Assembly: GCF_963662255.1 (NCBI RefSeq)
Contig: NC_085059.1
Coordinates: 3,396,501 to 3,460,500, forward strand
Origin: Cinclus cinclus
Taxonomy: Eukaryota > Chordata > Aves > Passeriformes > Cinclidae
DNA length: 64,000 nucleotides
Direction: 5' to 3'
The notes beneath the pieces were generated by a model. The model did not search any database. It had not been told where the DNA came from and saw only the letters and a program-made list of their open reading frames with translations. Each line of letters starts with the position of its first letter. Within the stretch, counting starts at the first letter, position 1. This document shows positions 35,147-45,940 of this stretch, piece by piece. The position numbers and the translations under genes are program-made.

Positions 35147-35164
35147 TGGCCCCTGAACAGGGAC
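35147..35164 (+). promoter_or_regulatory. ERV-A primer binding site, tRNA-Lys-like
   Basis: TGGCCCCTGAACAGGGAC, two bases after the LTR. It differs at two positions from the site that pairs with tRNA-Lys3, so a lysine tRNA primer is the best guess. The leader 35165-35439 follows and holds no gene. Confidence 0.75.
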
Positions 35165-35439
35165 CCTGATATTCAGGGCACCTTGTTGCAGAGGTAGGAC
35201 TGTGTCCCCGGGAGTGTGGCTGCAACGGGGCCCGGCGGAGTTGTCGGCGCAGAGGGACCTCGTCTGGACACCCGGGGAGCCAGCGAGGGACGTCAACAGA
35301 AGCACCTGCAGAATACAGGTGTGTTTGGGGACACCCGACATAATATAGCCCTCTTCGCTGCCCTGTTTTAAAATACGGGTCCTAGTCTTGGCTAGGGGCG
35401 TCTCGGCAGCTAGATCCCCTAAGGAGGATTCGAAGGAAG

Positions 35440-36219
35440 ATGGTTGGACAAATGTCAAGCGTAGAGAAGAACGTATATGGACGTTTTAAGTTAATTCTTT
35501 TAAGTACCACTAAGGACTTTTCAAAAAAAGAACTGAAAAAATTTGTAAAGTGGGTTTGTAAAAACTTCCCCAACACCCCGAGTGAAGAAATGATGAATAC
35601 TGCCTTTTGGGACTCGGTGGGGAACAAAATTTATCACTTGTCTGGAAAATGGGACCCCGAGGCACCCTGCATGCTCCCTCTTTTCCACCTTATCCTGGAA
35701 ACCCTGCACCAATCCCAGCTTCGATTACCCAGCTCGTCGGTTCCTCCTAACCCTTCTCCAAAGCAGCCTGTTCTCTCCCTGTCTCCTGTGACTGACCCTC
35801 CAGCTGAGATCCCCGATGGCAGCGCGCGGGCCGTCGTGGATCTCCCCCCTTCCATCCCTCTGGTGTCCTCATGTGTTCGTCCCGCTCACCCTCCTAACGA
35901 CAGCTCTTGCCCCATCGGCTGCCCTGCCACAAACGGGGGCCATTTTGGAATTACCACTAACACCTTCTGTCAAAGTCTGCGTTCCTCGGCTATTCCCGCC
36001 TCTAGCTCTGCCTTCCAGCCCGCCCTCGCTCCCTCACGGCCCGCCCACCACCCTCAGGGGCCGCCCACTCCCGCCCCTGCCGGAACTGGCGCTGAGTGCT
36101 CCTCCTCCCGGAAGGAGACCGGAACTGCCCTTCAGGCACTTCCGGAAGAGCCTGCCTCCAAAATGGCTGCGCCCATAGCTGAAGCTTGCAAATCTTACCG
36201 GCACTTAACACTAATGTAA
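35440..36219 (+). pseudogene. gag: ERV-A gag, matrix and proline-rich part
   Basis: Open for 259 codons from an ATG just after the leader. The N-terminal 90 residues are basic and helical in character (KELKKFVKWVCKNF), as in retroviral matrix; residues 85-230 are rich in Pro and Ser. The second residue is Val, not Gly, so myristoylation is doubtful. The frame ends at TAA 36217-36219, but capsid continues in another frame from about 36186, so an indel breaks gag here. Confidence 0.8.
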
Positions 36220-36887
36220 ATGTTATTGCTCCACTTTGTTCATCTTCCTCCGGAGAGAACTCGAGCTCTAGTGACTCTGAGGAGTCTTCACCTTGCCCTC
36301 TAACCCCTAAAAACCCTTGGGAGAGGATCCGGAAAGCTGCTATAAAAGAAGGAAACTGGCAGATAGCAGCTAAGTTCAATGCATTCCCAGTGAGGTACCA
36401 CAGGGGGAGGGGAGGTGCACCAAGATGGGAGCCTATGACATATGGGGAAGTAAAAGAACTGTGTCGGGCAGCCAAGGACCATGGGAGGGGATGCCCATAT
36501 TTTAATAATCTTGTTCGGGCCACCTTCACAGCACATGTACTGACCCCCCATGACTTAAAATATATAATGACTATGTTGTTGTCTCCCCCTGAGTATTCCT
36601 TGTGGGAAGGGGGATGGAAACGCATGCTCCAAGGATTCCTGACTGACTGCGTGAACGATCCAGCCAGAGCAGCATTAACAATGGACCACCTAGCCGGGGA
36701 AGGACAATTTACCCAACCTGAGGAGCAAGCTGCAGCAGCCCCCAGGCAAGTACTTGATGAAATTAAAACTCTTGCTAGGAAGGCACTAGTCCACGTGCCA
36801 GATGGCAGCACACCTAACTTGGAGTACACTAATATTAAGCAAGAGCCCGGAGAAACATACATGAAATTTATTGACAGGTTAAAATAA
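36186..36887 (+). pseudogene. gag: ERV-A gag, capsid part, ended by an in-frame stop
   Basis: An acidic Ser-rich linker is followed by a capsid N-terminal region (PLTPKNPWERIRKAA) and the C-terminal region with the major homology region near IKQEPGETYMKFIDRL. TAA at 36885-36887 cuts the frame directly after that motif; the same frame reopens at once. Sequence and spacing match the capsid fragment of ERV-B. Confidence 0.85.
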
Positions 36888-38081
36888 GCATTGGAAAAAC
36901 AGGTTCCTGATGACAAAACCAGGAATACATTGTTAGAGACATTGGCGGTAGCTAATGCTGACTCTGAATGTCGGAAGGTACTGCGCGCTCTGCCACGAGA
37001 ACCCCCACCGATGCTCCTCCAGATGATCGAGGCATGTAACCGTCTCGGGACGGTGGAGCATGTGGCAGCAGTACAAGCCCAGGCCATCGGACAGGGAGTT
37101 GCAAGAGCACTGGTTGCTGCACATTTTCCTTTGAAGTCGCCCCAAACGCAGTGCCAGTCTACATGTTTTCAGTGTGGCCAGCAAGGACACTTGCGAAAAG
37201 ACTGTCCACAAAGGAAAGGGAGGTACCCAGTTGTTAGTAAAAATCAACCTCAGGCTAAACAGTTTTCCTTTAAAAGTAATTTTCCTAGGCAGCCGTCAAA
37301 AAACTTCCATCAGAGCGCAAGTCGGCCTTGCGCTATGACAAGAAATCCACAAGCCGAAGATACTGATGGCTGCGGAGAATCAGAACATTCTAACCACCAC
37401 TACAGGCCCTGTGGCTCCGAACTCCAGCAGCTCATCTCAGGACTACCAGCAACAATTCCACCAGGTGCCCGGCTGGAGTTGGTGAGTGCTAAACCTGTAG
37501 TGCTGACTGACTGTTCCACACATTCAGTTTCAACAGGACAACTTGGGCTTGAAGATCGGCCCCACCAAGTGTTAATTTTAGGCAATTGTAGATCAAAGAC
37601 TGAGGGATTTTTTGTCCTTCCTTCCGTATTGTCTGTTACATCTTCCCAGGAAATGACTGTTTTAGCCCTAAGCCCTGACCCTCCTTGCTTTATTCCCGGA
37701 GGACTGCCTATAGCCCAAGCGATTATGTTGCCAGATGAAACGGAGGAAGAGGATTCAGAATCCTTTGTCATGTGGACCCAGGTTATAAGTAAGGACAGGC
37801 CTAAAATAACCTGTATCCTAGAGGCTAATGGACAGAAGGTAACTCTTAAGGGAACTGTTGACACTGGATCGGACGTTACTGCAATTTCTACCTCAAGATG
37901 GCCCTCAGGGTGGGCACTTACACCAGCTTCTGGAGTCCTTATGGGGATTGGAGGGGAAAGCACTAGTCTGAAAAGCATGAATTTGATCAAGATAGAGGGA
38001 CCTAAGGGTCGTGTTGCCACCACCAGACCCTTCATAGTGAAAACACGAACGCCTGTCGTCCTGTGGGGAAGGGATATTTAG
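36888..38081 (+). pseudogene. pro: ERV-A capsid end, nucleocapsid, dUTPase-like segment and protease in one frame
   Basis: After the capsid stop the frame is open for 397 codons. Nucleocapsid has one zinc knuckle, CFQCGQQGHLRKDC. An AAAAAAC slippery heptamer lies in the gag frame at 37298-37304, but the gag frame does not stop after it, so a later indel has fused gag and pro. A dUTPase-like stretch ends IPGGLPIAQAIML. Protease has the catalytic DTGSD motif near 37860 and WGRDI at the end. TAG at 38079-38081 is premature: the expected end is 12 codons later at TAA 38115. Confidence 0.85.
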
Positions 38082-38107
38082 ACTGAATGGGGAGCGCGTT
38101 TGGAAAT

Positions 38108-38114
38108 GGATTTT
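38108..38114 (+). promoter_or_regulatory. ERV-A pro-pol frameshift site GGATTTT
   Basis: G GAT TTT in the protease frame followed by TAA at 38115-38117, the same heptamer as the betaretroviral pro-pol site. Ribosomes would now stop at TAG 38079 before reaching it. The pol frame is -1 relative to pro, as expected. Confidence 0.75.
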
Positions 38115-39127
38115 TAATTGGGGTCATTGAAGAGCGTGGCACCTTGAAAATAACTTGGAAAGATAATACCCCTATCTGGGTAGATCAATGGCCCCTACAT
38201 GAGAAAAAACTAGCCGCGCTGCAATCCCTGATATCAGAACAACTTCAACAAGGACACATAACATTCACCACCAGCCCCTGGAACACCCCCATTTTTGTCA
38301 TCCAAAAACCACGCAGTGACAAATGGCGACTCCTCCATGATCTCCGGAAAATAAATGAGGTCATAGAGGACATGGGTGCACTTCAGCCAGGTCTTCCTTC
38401 TCCGGCTATGGTCCCTAAAGACTGGTACCTAACAATTATTAACCTTAAAGACTGTTTCTTTGACATTCCATTACACCCTGATGATGCTCCATGTTTTGCC
38501 TTTTCCATCCCATCAATCAACAGGGAAGCACCCCTTCAGCAATTCCATTGGGTGGTCTTACCTCAAGGAATGAAAAACAGTCCAACAATATGTCAGTGGT
38601 TTGTGGCTAAGATACTAACCCCTGTTTGTAAAGTTCATCCACAGGTGTTGATACTTCACTATATGGATGATATCCTGTTAGCTGCCAAAGATACTGTCAC
38701 ACTGGACACTGCAGTGAAGGATACCATCTCAGCAGTCCAAAAAGCTGGATTAAGTGTTTCAGAAGAAAAGGTGCAGCAAATGCAGCCTTGGATGTATTTG
38801 GGTTATAAAATTTCGTCACGAACTATAAAGCCACAACTGCTCCAGCCGGAAGAGAACCCACAAACATTACATGACATGCAGAGGTTGCTTGGTGCTATCA
38901 CTTGGGTGAGACCCTTATTGGGGATTACAAATCAAGACTTGCAGCCATTATTTGACCTCCTGAAGGGAGATTCGGCCCCAAACTCCCCGAGACACTTGAC
39001 AGAGGAAGCAAGACACGCCTTGAATAAAGTGTCTTTTGCAATACAAACCCGGCAAGCACACCGGATGGACCCTATGTTGCCTTTCCTATTAGTGGTTCTG
39101 GGGAGGGGTCCTCAACTTCATGCCTGA
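38115..39127 (+). pseudogene. pol: ERV-A pol: reverse transcriptase, ended by TGA
   Basis: Fingers and palm motifs are in order: TSPWNTPIFVIQKP, KWRLLHDLRKINE, LPQGMKNSPTICQ and the active site LHYMDDILLAAKD (YMDD intact), then a thumb region with ITWVRPLLGI. The frame is open from before the frameshift site to TGA at 39125-39127, which lies at the palm/thumb to connection boundary. The same frame continues after the stop. Confidence 0.9.
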
Positions 39128-40366
39128 ATTTTTCAGTGGGATCCTGAGTTACCTGGTCCTTTGTTGATTTTAGAATGGATTTTCCTTTCCCACCAACCCA
39201 AAAAGACCATCACTACAAAGCCAGAAATAAGAGCTCAGTTAATTATTAAGGCTAGAAGACGTTTGCTATCTTTCTCTGGGAGAGACTTTTCGATTATATT
39301 TCTGCCTTTGACTTCTTCCTATTTAGATTGGCTCCTGCAACAATCTGAACACCTTCAAATTGCTCTAATAAATTTCCCTGGACAACTTTCTATCCATTGC
39401 CCTAAGCATAGACTTCTAAGTTCTGATTTCAATTTATTTCCTAAACCCTTAAGGAGTGATAAGCCCCTCAAAGCCCTCACTTTGTTTACAGACGGGTCAG
39501 GAAAATCTCATAAATCTGTAATTACATGGGAAAACCCTATGACAGGTGAGTGGCTGTCAGATATTGAAATTGTTGAAGGCTCACCACAGATTGTTGAATT
39601 GGCGGCAGTGGTAAGGGCATTTTGCAAATTCACCGGCCCCGTTAATATTGTTACTGACTCAGCATATGTTGCAGGGATCGTGGAAAGGGCGGAAAATTCG
39701 TTGCTGAAGGACATTGCAAATGAACGGTTATATTCTTTACTGAAAAATAGAGTTTTTCTTCTTTCCCAAAGGCAGCACCCTTACTTCATTATGCATATCC
39801 GTTCCCACACTACCCTTCCTGGACCCTTGACACAAGGTAACAATCGAGCTGACACACTTGCCATGACAACACAAGTAACATTACCTAACATACGTGAGCA
39901 GGCAAAGCTTAGCCATGCATTCTTCCATCAAAATGCTCCAGCTTTGCATAGAATGTTTGATATTACCAAGGACCAAGCCAAGGCCATTGTAAACACATGC
40001 CCTAGTTGCCAAAAACTTTCCCTACCAGCTATTGGAGCAGCAGTCAACCCTAGGGGACTCCATAGTTTACAACTGTGGCAAGCAGATATAACACACTACC
40101 CTTCATTTGGTCGTTTCAAATACATCCATCTTTCTATAGATACCTTTTCAGGTGCTATCTTTGCCTCCGCTCACACCAAAGAAACAGCAGCAGATGCTAT
40201 GAAACGTTTTCTCCAAGCATTTGCAATCCTAGGTATCCCCCAGGAAATAAAAACTGATAATGGTCCAGCTTATATTTCACACAAAAATAAAACAATTTTT
40301 CAATCAGTGGGGAGTCATCCACACCACTGGCATCCCTCACTCCCCCATGGGTCAGTCAATAGTTGA
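39128..40366 (+). pseudogene. pol: ERV-A pol: connection, RNase H and integrase N-terminal and core parts
   Basis: RNase H acidic residues are visible as LFTDGSG, IVELAAV, VTDSAYVAG and NNRADTLA. Integrase has the zinc-binding HHCC layout (His pair near HAFFHQ, then CPSC), then catalytic Asp in ADITHYPSF and Asp in TDNGPAY. About ten codons after that Asp, near 40280-40295, the frame is lost and the catalytic Glu lies in the +1 frame. Confidence 0.9.
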
Positions 40367-40781
40367 AAGAGCCCATGGTTCCCTTAAAAATCTTTTAGAT
40401 AAACAAAAAGGGGGAATAGAGATCTTATCAAACACAGAAAGGTTAAGTAAAGCATTATATGTCTTTAATTTTTTGAACAATTCGTTTATGGAAACAAACC
40501 CTCCAATTATCTGTCATTTTTCGAATACAACACAGGCTCAACTGAAAGAAAGACCACCAGTCTTGGTAAAAGATGCTGAAACAAATCAAATCTTAGGAGG
40601 ACCATTCCAACTAATAACTTGGGGGAAGGGATATGCTTGTGTCTCCACAGATAGGGCACCTCGGTGGATGCCAGCCAAGAACATCAAACCTTACCTACAG
40701 CCTTTAAAAGAAGACCTACCAGAGAGTCCCAGTAGTCCAACTCCTAACAACAAGCCTGCAACTACTACTCCTTATGACTGA
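40260..40781 (+). pseudogene. pol: ERV-A pol: integrase C-terminal part in shifted frame
   Basis: Carries the catalytic Glu in SIVERAHGSLK and the C-terminal DNA-binding region with GPFQLITWGKGYACV and APRWMPAKNIKP. It ends at a TGA at 40779-40781. Usable only if the upstream indel is absent, so integrase is dead in this copy. Confidence 0.88.
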
Positions 40782-40790
40782 CTATTTCAC

Positions 40791-41262
40791 AGCTCCTCAT
40801 CGCAAGTCATCGTTGGGACCGTGACCTCTGAAAGACTCTCAATCATTGCACTTGTTCTCTTTAATGTCCTACCCTTTGCCAGCAGCAGAATTGTTCAACA
40901 GCCAAAACAGAACATTTGGATTACCCTGGCCAACATAACGCACCAAGAGACGTTATGTCTATCTGTTGCCAACCCCAAACAACCCCTTTTCAACATGCCT
41001 GGTAGGTCTACCAGCAGACGAATGCCCAGTAAATAAAAAGACCATCAATGCCATGCGAGGTAACAGTCCCAAAAGTAAGTTAAAATACAACCCTGTAGAC
41101 TTTTGGAACTCGTGGGCTCTTGATCTTCCACATGCGCCATTAGAGCCTCAAGAACTGGAACTATTTGGCTCAGTTAAAATGGACTACTGCATCACCTTTC
41201 GCTATAAAAAGAGAGTTCAGCTGATAAGGGCTAACGGAGCCCCAAATCGTGAAAACAGATGA
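40791..41262 (+). pseudogene. env: ERV-A env: signal region and surface subunit, broken
   Basis: A hydrophobic stretch (LSIIALVLFNVLPFASS, about 40840-40890) looks like the signal peptide. It is followed by an N-glycosylation site (NITHQ). The frame changes near 41000 and again near 41250. The three open pieces end at 41036, 41262 and 41746. The surface subunit is short and damaged. Confidence 0.7.
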
Positions 41263-41746
41263 ACCAGCGTTGTGGGATGTTTCCCCCCACCATCCAGGGT
41301 ATAAAAATGAGAGCCTATGGTGTAATTATACCTCACGACATCCATCTAAATCAAGTGATACTCCTCTGCAGTTACCTCCAGGTACATTTCTTCTTTGTGG
41401 GGACAGAGCATGGCCTGCCATTCCGTCTCATATTAAAGGTGGACCATGTAGCCTTGGTAGGCTTACTTTACTAACTCCCAATGTCACAGCACTAATTGGT
41501 AATAGCAAAAACAGGAAAAAGCGTTTTGCACATCAATTCCAATCTGATTGTAATAGTAAATTAGAGTTTTGGAATAGGGGACAAAGGATAATCGCCTCTG
41601 CTCTTGTACCTTGGGTAGCTGCTGCACAAGCAGTCACCCAGTTGGGAAGATTGGGATGTTGGTTAAGTAAACAAACCAACGCTACTTCCGTCGCTCTAAG
41701 TGATCTTCTGACAGATGTTGTCAGTATAAGGCATGCAACATTGTAA
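41249..41746 (+). pseudogene. env: ERV-A env: end of surface subunit, cleavage site, start of transmembrane subunit
   Basis: Several N-glycosylation sites (NYTS, NVTA, NATS) precede a furin-type site KNRKKR near 41515-41525. A fusion-peptide-like region IIASALVPWVAAAQAV follows. TAA at 41744-41746 interrupts the transmembrane subunit. Layout resembles alpharetrovirus-type env. Confidence 0.78.
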
Positions 41747-42094
41747 AACAGAGCTGCCATAGAATTTTTGCTGTTGGCACAAGGACATGGATGCCAGGAC
41801 TTTGAAGGCATGTGCTGCATGAACCTTTCTGATCATAGCGAATCTATACACAAAAGTATTCAAGCTCTCAAAGATGGAGTCAAAGAGTTACAAATCAAGG
41901 ATGACACGGACTGGTTTAATGGACTCTTGAAAAGTTGGGGAAACAAAGGGTGGGGGTTACTTATAATGAAAACTGGGTTACTTCATAATTGTTGTTGTTG
42001 TACTCTTAATTGGTCCGTGCTTGTTACAATGTTTTTACAAAGTTCTACAAAAATCATTTAGCTCTATTTTTATAGTTAAACAGAAAGGGGAAGA
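41747..42094 (+). pseudogene. env: ERV-A env: transmembrane subunit end and polypurine tract
   Basis: Reopens in the same frame. The motif CQDFEGMCC (C-X6-CC) is the covalent-linkage type found in alpha- and gammaretroviral transmembrane subunits, preceded by an immunosuppressive-domain-like helix region. Near 41985 another frame change puts the hydrophobic anchor in a different frame from the ectodomain. The polypurine tract AGAAAGGGGAAGA (about 42082-42094) abuts the 3' LTR. Confidence 0.8.
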
Positions 42095-42718
42095 TGTGGG
42101 AATCGAGCTGCCCGACATCCAAAGCCAGACCAGTGTTTTTGGTGAGTGGCCCCTTGGCCCCAGACCATGGAGGGCATATGTTTAAGTTAATAACAGTTCC
42201 TAAGAAAGTTGTCAAAGGTTTTAAAACTGTTCATGGTAAAGCTTTATAACCCTCATTTCCCATTGGTTACCTCCATTCCCAGTTATGTCATCCCTTTTCT
42301 CCTCCCAGTCCTGGAAAGTTCTTGTATCCTTGTACCCCCATTGGTTTATGTTCACCGCATTGTTCCACCCATCCTACCTTACTGGTTACTGCCCCATATT
42401 ACTCCTCCCTTGCTCCACTTTTCCCTTTACCCATTGGATTATCATCCTGGACCCACCTCTCATCATCCCTTATAAATACCCTGGATTTTCCCTCAGCCTT
42501 GTCTTCTACCCTTTGCTCATATAGTGTGTACAGGTGTTTTGGGCCTTCTCCCGCATTTTCTTTATGATTATTAAAGTATTTAGTTTCAGAGTTTTGGTGT
42601 AGACCCGTTCCTCATTTCGCCACCTTAGCCCTGATATCAGGGGAACTTTAGAGGTTGGTCGGGGAGACTGCCCTCGAGACTTGCGCCTTAAGTACTGAAA
42701 AACAAAAAAATCCCGACA
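42095..42718 (+). repeat. ERV-A 3' LTR, 624 bp
   Basis: Begins TGTGGGAATCGAG, ends CCCGACA. TATAAATA at 42471-42478. Differences from the 5' LTR are spread along the element and include CTGCCCGAC against CTGGCTGAC near the start. Unit DNA resumes at 42719. Confidence 0.92.
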
Positions 42719-43316
42719 GTTAAGAGCCAACAGGAAGACACAAAGTTACGGAGGCTGCTAGATCACCTCCCCAAAAGAAAAAGCTGAAAAAGCTGTGGCT
42801 GCTGAGGAAGGGGAGGTGAAGCTTGTGTGGCAAGCTCAGAGCACATTCACAATGAATGAAAGGTGGAAGAGGGAGGGTGACTCTTCCTCAGGAAGTCTAC
42901 TGATGGGACAAGGGGGAATGGGATCAAACGGAAAGAGAGTTGGAAGAGATCTGATGCTGGAAAGAAGTTCTTTAATGTGAGGCTGCTTGTCCCTGACACA
43001 GGGAGCTGTGCACATGTGGGTGCCCCATCCCCAGCAACATCCAAGGCCACATTGGACAGGGTTGAAGTGCTGGGAGCTTGCTCAGGTTGGAACCAGATGA
43101 TTTTTAGGGTCTCTTCCAAGCCAAACCACTCAAGGACTTCATGGTTCTATGGCGTCCATCTCCAAGAGAGGAGTGGCCCTGAAGCTTCTGTGACATCACA
43201 GGGCCCAGAGTGCTGCAGGTGGAAGGTCCAGGGCCTGGAGACCAGCACAACAGACAGTTCACCTGCTGCCAGCACTCAGTTCTCCCCCACTCTTCTCTCT
43301 CTGCCACGGTGCCAAG

Positions 43317-43874
43317 ATGTTCCTGCTGCCAGTACTCGCTTGTCCCCCGCTCTTCGTTCTCTGTCTTGGTGCTGAGCTGCTCCTGCTGCCGGGACTTTTC
43401 CTGCACTTCTACTGGAGCATCAACACCAACAGCATGAGCGCTCCTGTCCCAGTGGAGGTACAGTGCCATCCCAGGGAGGGGGGCAGCCCTGACTGCCAGG
43501 GCAGGCTGCAGCCCTGTGGGGATGGATGCTGGGGAAAGGGACCCCAAGTGACATTGTGCTGCCTCATGCAGACTGCCAGAGACACCATTGAGGATATGGA
43601 GGTGGATGAGCAGGATGACACCGAGCCCATGGAAGTGGACGAATATGATGAGACTGAGCCCATGGAAGTGGATGAATATGATGAGACTGAGCCCATGGAA
43701 GTGGATGAGCAGGATGACACTGAGCCCATGGAAGTGGATGAATATGATGAGACTGAGCCCATGGAAGTGGATGAGCAGGATGACACCGAGCCCATGGAAG
43801 TGGATGAATATGATGAGACTGAGCCCATGGACGTCGATGAGAAGGACAAGGAAGAGCCCGTGATCCTGGCATGA
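43317..43874 (+). CDS. Array gene copy 8, 185 codons, odd half-repeat number, between the two ERVs
   Basis: The tail reads EQ, EY, EY, EQ, EY, EQ, EY. It has one extra 11-residue VDEYDE half-repeat (33 bp), so strict alternation is broken but the frame is kept. One DDTEP uses ACT instead of ACC. CAG to AAG in the Cys-rich block would give WGKGPQ if translated. Residues 33-34 are W-S and TIED is present. Candidate intron at 43458-43571; AATAAA at 44290-44295. Confidence 0.72.
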   Translation: MFLLPVLACPPLFVLCLGAELLLLPGLFLHFYWSINTNSMSAPVPVEVQCHPREGGSPDCQGRLQPCGDGCWGKGPQVTLCCLMQTARDTIEDMEVDEQDDTEPMEVDEYDETEPMEVDEYDETEPMEVDEQDDTEPMEVDEYDETEPMEVDEQDDTEPMEVDEYDETEPMDVDEKDKEEPVILA

Positions 43875-45295
43875 GGATGGAGGCCCAGGAGCAGGACAAC
43901 CTGATGCTCCCCTGCCCTGCCCACAGGCAGTGCCCAGCCTGGGGCGGGGCTGGCTGGCTCTCCTCAGGGACATGGTGTTCAAGGAAGTCCTGCTCTGCTG
44001 CTTCCTTCCTTCCTTCCTTCCTTCCCTCCCTCCCAGACTGACAGGGATAATGGGCATCGATAGGGCCCCACTGTAAATATGTTCAGCATGTTCAAGGCTT
44101 TTTTTATAGGAACAATTTCAAGATTGTTATCCTAAAGGTCCCAGAATGTTAATCTATAGCTTCCAGATTTTTACTGTATAGGTCCCAGATTGTTACCAGT
44201 ATAGTCTTCCTTGTAAATATGTTCTAGAGATTGTTGTTGTTGTTGTTAGAAGGAAACATGTTCTTCAAATGTTTGGCTGAACTTTGTTCAATAAATACTA
44301 TTTCTTATTAAAACCTCGCCTCTCTTTGCAATTCCTTTGGGCAACCTTTGCACAGTGCTGGTTTCCACTTGCTCATGGTTCCTGGGGCTGCAGGTCCCTG
44401 GGGGTGCTGGCACAGCCAGCCCTGGCTGGGGGTCCCTGTGCAGGGGGGTCCCACTGAGCCAGCACTGCTGTTCCTGGGGCACAGCAGTGTCCCTGAGGGC
44501 AAAGCTCTCACCAGCAGAGAGGGAGCTCTGACAGGAGCAGGCCCTGCAGCAACGCCACCAAAGCAAAGGAAACCTCCTGACACCCTTCCTGCTGCAGCCA
44601 CAGGGACTCCTGGGCAGGAGCCAGCATCAGGCACAGGGATGCAACATCCACCTCCATGCTCTGAAGGTCTCGACAGCCTTGGCAAGTCTGGGACCTGCAC
44701 CTGGGCTGCTGCAGGGGCTGATGTTTAAGGCTTGCAGCCTCCAAAGCCTCTGGGCTTTGCTTCCCCTGCTGCCTTCCATTGCCCTGTGCCCAGGATCCTC
44801 ACCCTGCCCGTGTTCCTGCTGCTGCCAGCAGCCCCCAGAGCCCCTCACTCCCTGAGCATCCCCATCACAGGGGGCACTGGCAAATCCCACACGCTTCACA
44901 AAGCAAACTCCCCCACAGTAACCAAACCACTCTTTGGTCAGAGGGTGCCAAGGGGAAGCTCAGCACCAGCTGTTGTTTAAAGCATGCTTTCAAAAGTGGG
45001 TTCAGGCACTCTGGCAGTGCCTGCTGCGCAGCTGAGGCTGTGGGGACACAGCACTGGCTCAGGCCAGCCCTCAGCCCCTCACAGCTCATGCCAAGGGCCC
45101 AGCTCGCAAAGCAGTTTCACACCACTTGCTGCAGCTATTTCAAAGGCCTAAATGTCATTCGCAGGAGCCATTTAGTTGCCAACTCAGTGTCCGTGTCCTG
45201 GCAGGAGAAGCCACCAAGGGGCCTCTGCATGTGCACTCAGGGCACTTCCACTGCCATCCCAAAGGGATCGCAAAGGACAGGGCTCTTCTTTCAGA

Positions 45296-45558
45296 TGTCT
45301 TACACAACTGTCCCTTCTTCCCCGACAGCTGCAAATCCTACAGCTGCCAGACCTCATCCCTTGCTCCTAGAAAGGGAGAGAAGACTTTCCATTCTAATCC
45401 ATTGCCCAGCCCTAAGTCAACGACACAGTCAGTAGAAATAGCTGTGAAATCCCCGGCAGGAACCTGCCAGAAGAGCTACAGCTGTGGAGGGGGAAGCAGC
45501 AAACTCCCACTCCCACCCCCACCACTGCTTTGGACTCCTTACCAGCTAAAACATATCC
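45296..45558 (+). repeat. Unit DNA before ERV-B, preceded by a 240-bp deletion junction
   Basis: At 45294-45297 the sequence CTTTCAG passes straight into ATGTCTTACAC. In unit 6 these points are 30512 and 30753, so about 240 bp are missing, with AG shared at the break. The piece ends AAAACATATCC at the provirus. Confidence 0.8.
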
Positions 45559-45919
45559 TGTTTTAATGCACATTTATGGTTTTGTTTTGCACTGAGGGTG
45601 GGTTGTTCTGTTTGCCCATGGGTTTGTATCCTGGTTGTCCCCTTCCCTTAACCCCTGCCTTTCCCCTGGCCAGCCCTGAGTGTGAACAACCCCTGTGACC
45701 CGGGGTTTCTTCACCCTTGAGTTGGGATTGAAAATACCCCACGTTTCCCATGCTATCTCTCTTCTCCCTGCAACTCTTCAGGACAATAAACTCGGATCAT
45801 TCCGGGAAGGAGGGCCCCCTCTAATTTTTTACCTTTGTCCTTGTCAGATAAAAATCCCCCATCTCTCTGACCCTGAGCTATCCCAGGCACGTCAGAGAGA
45901 CCACGGGGAAGATCCGACA
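45559..45919 (+). repeat. ERV-B 5' LTR, 361 bp
   Basis: Begins TGTTTTAATGCACA and ends GATCCGACA. AATAAA at 45785-45790. It differs from the 3' LTR at roughly 40 or more sites plus gaps by eye (about 12%), more than the ERV-A pair. Confidence 0.9.
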
Positions 45920-45922
45920 AGT

Positions 45923-45940
45923 TGGCGCTCCGCCTTGAAG
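45923..45940 (+). promoter_or_regulatory. ERV-B probable primer binding site
   Basis: TGGCGCTCCGCCTTGAAG, three bases after the LTR. The TGG start is right for the CCA end of a tRNA, but I cannot assign the tRNA. The leader 45941-46360 holds a good splice-donor-like GGGTGAGTGA near 46167 and no gene. Confidence 0.45.

Larger units (their letters stand above)
34522..42718 (+). mobile_element. ERV-A: class II endogenous retrovirus, nearly full length
   Basis: Layout is LTR, tRNA-Lys-like primer site, gag, dUTPase-like segment, protease, reverse transcriptase, RNase H, integrase, env, polypurine tract, LTR. Gag, pro and pol look betaretrovirus-like (single visible zinc knuckle, dUTPase-like stretch before protease, GGATTTT at pro-pol). 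Env has a C-X6-CC transmembrane motif of the alpharetrovirus type. Every gene is broken by at least one stop or frameshift, so it is defective. The 5' flank (GCAACGCCGC) and 3' flank (GTTAAGAGCC) do not form a target duplication. Confidence 0.93.
33316..43316 (+). repeat. Tandem unit 7, interrupted by ERV-A and missing about 2.9 kb
   Basis: Unit sequence runs to GCAACGCCGC at 34521, the edge of inverted arm A. After the provirus it resumes at GTTAAGAGCC (42719), which in an intact unit lies about 2.9 kb further on. Minus CR1, hairpin and arm B are therefore absent. Only about 1.8 kb of unit DNA remains. The plus CR1 end and the promoter of copy 8 are kept. Confidence 0.88.
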
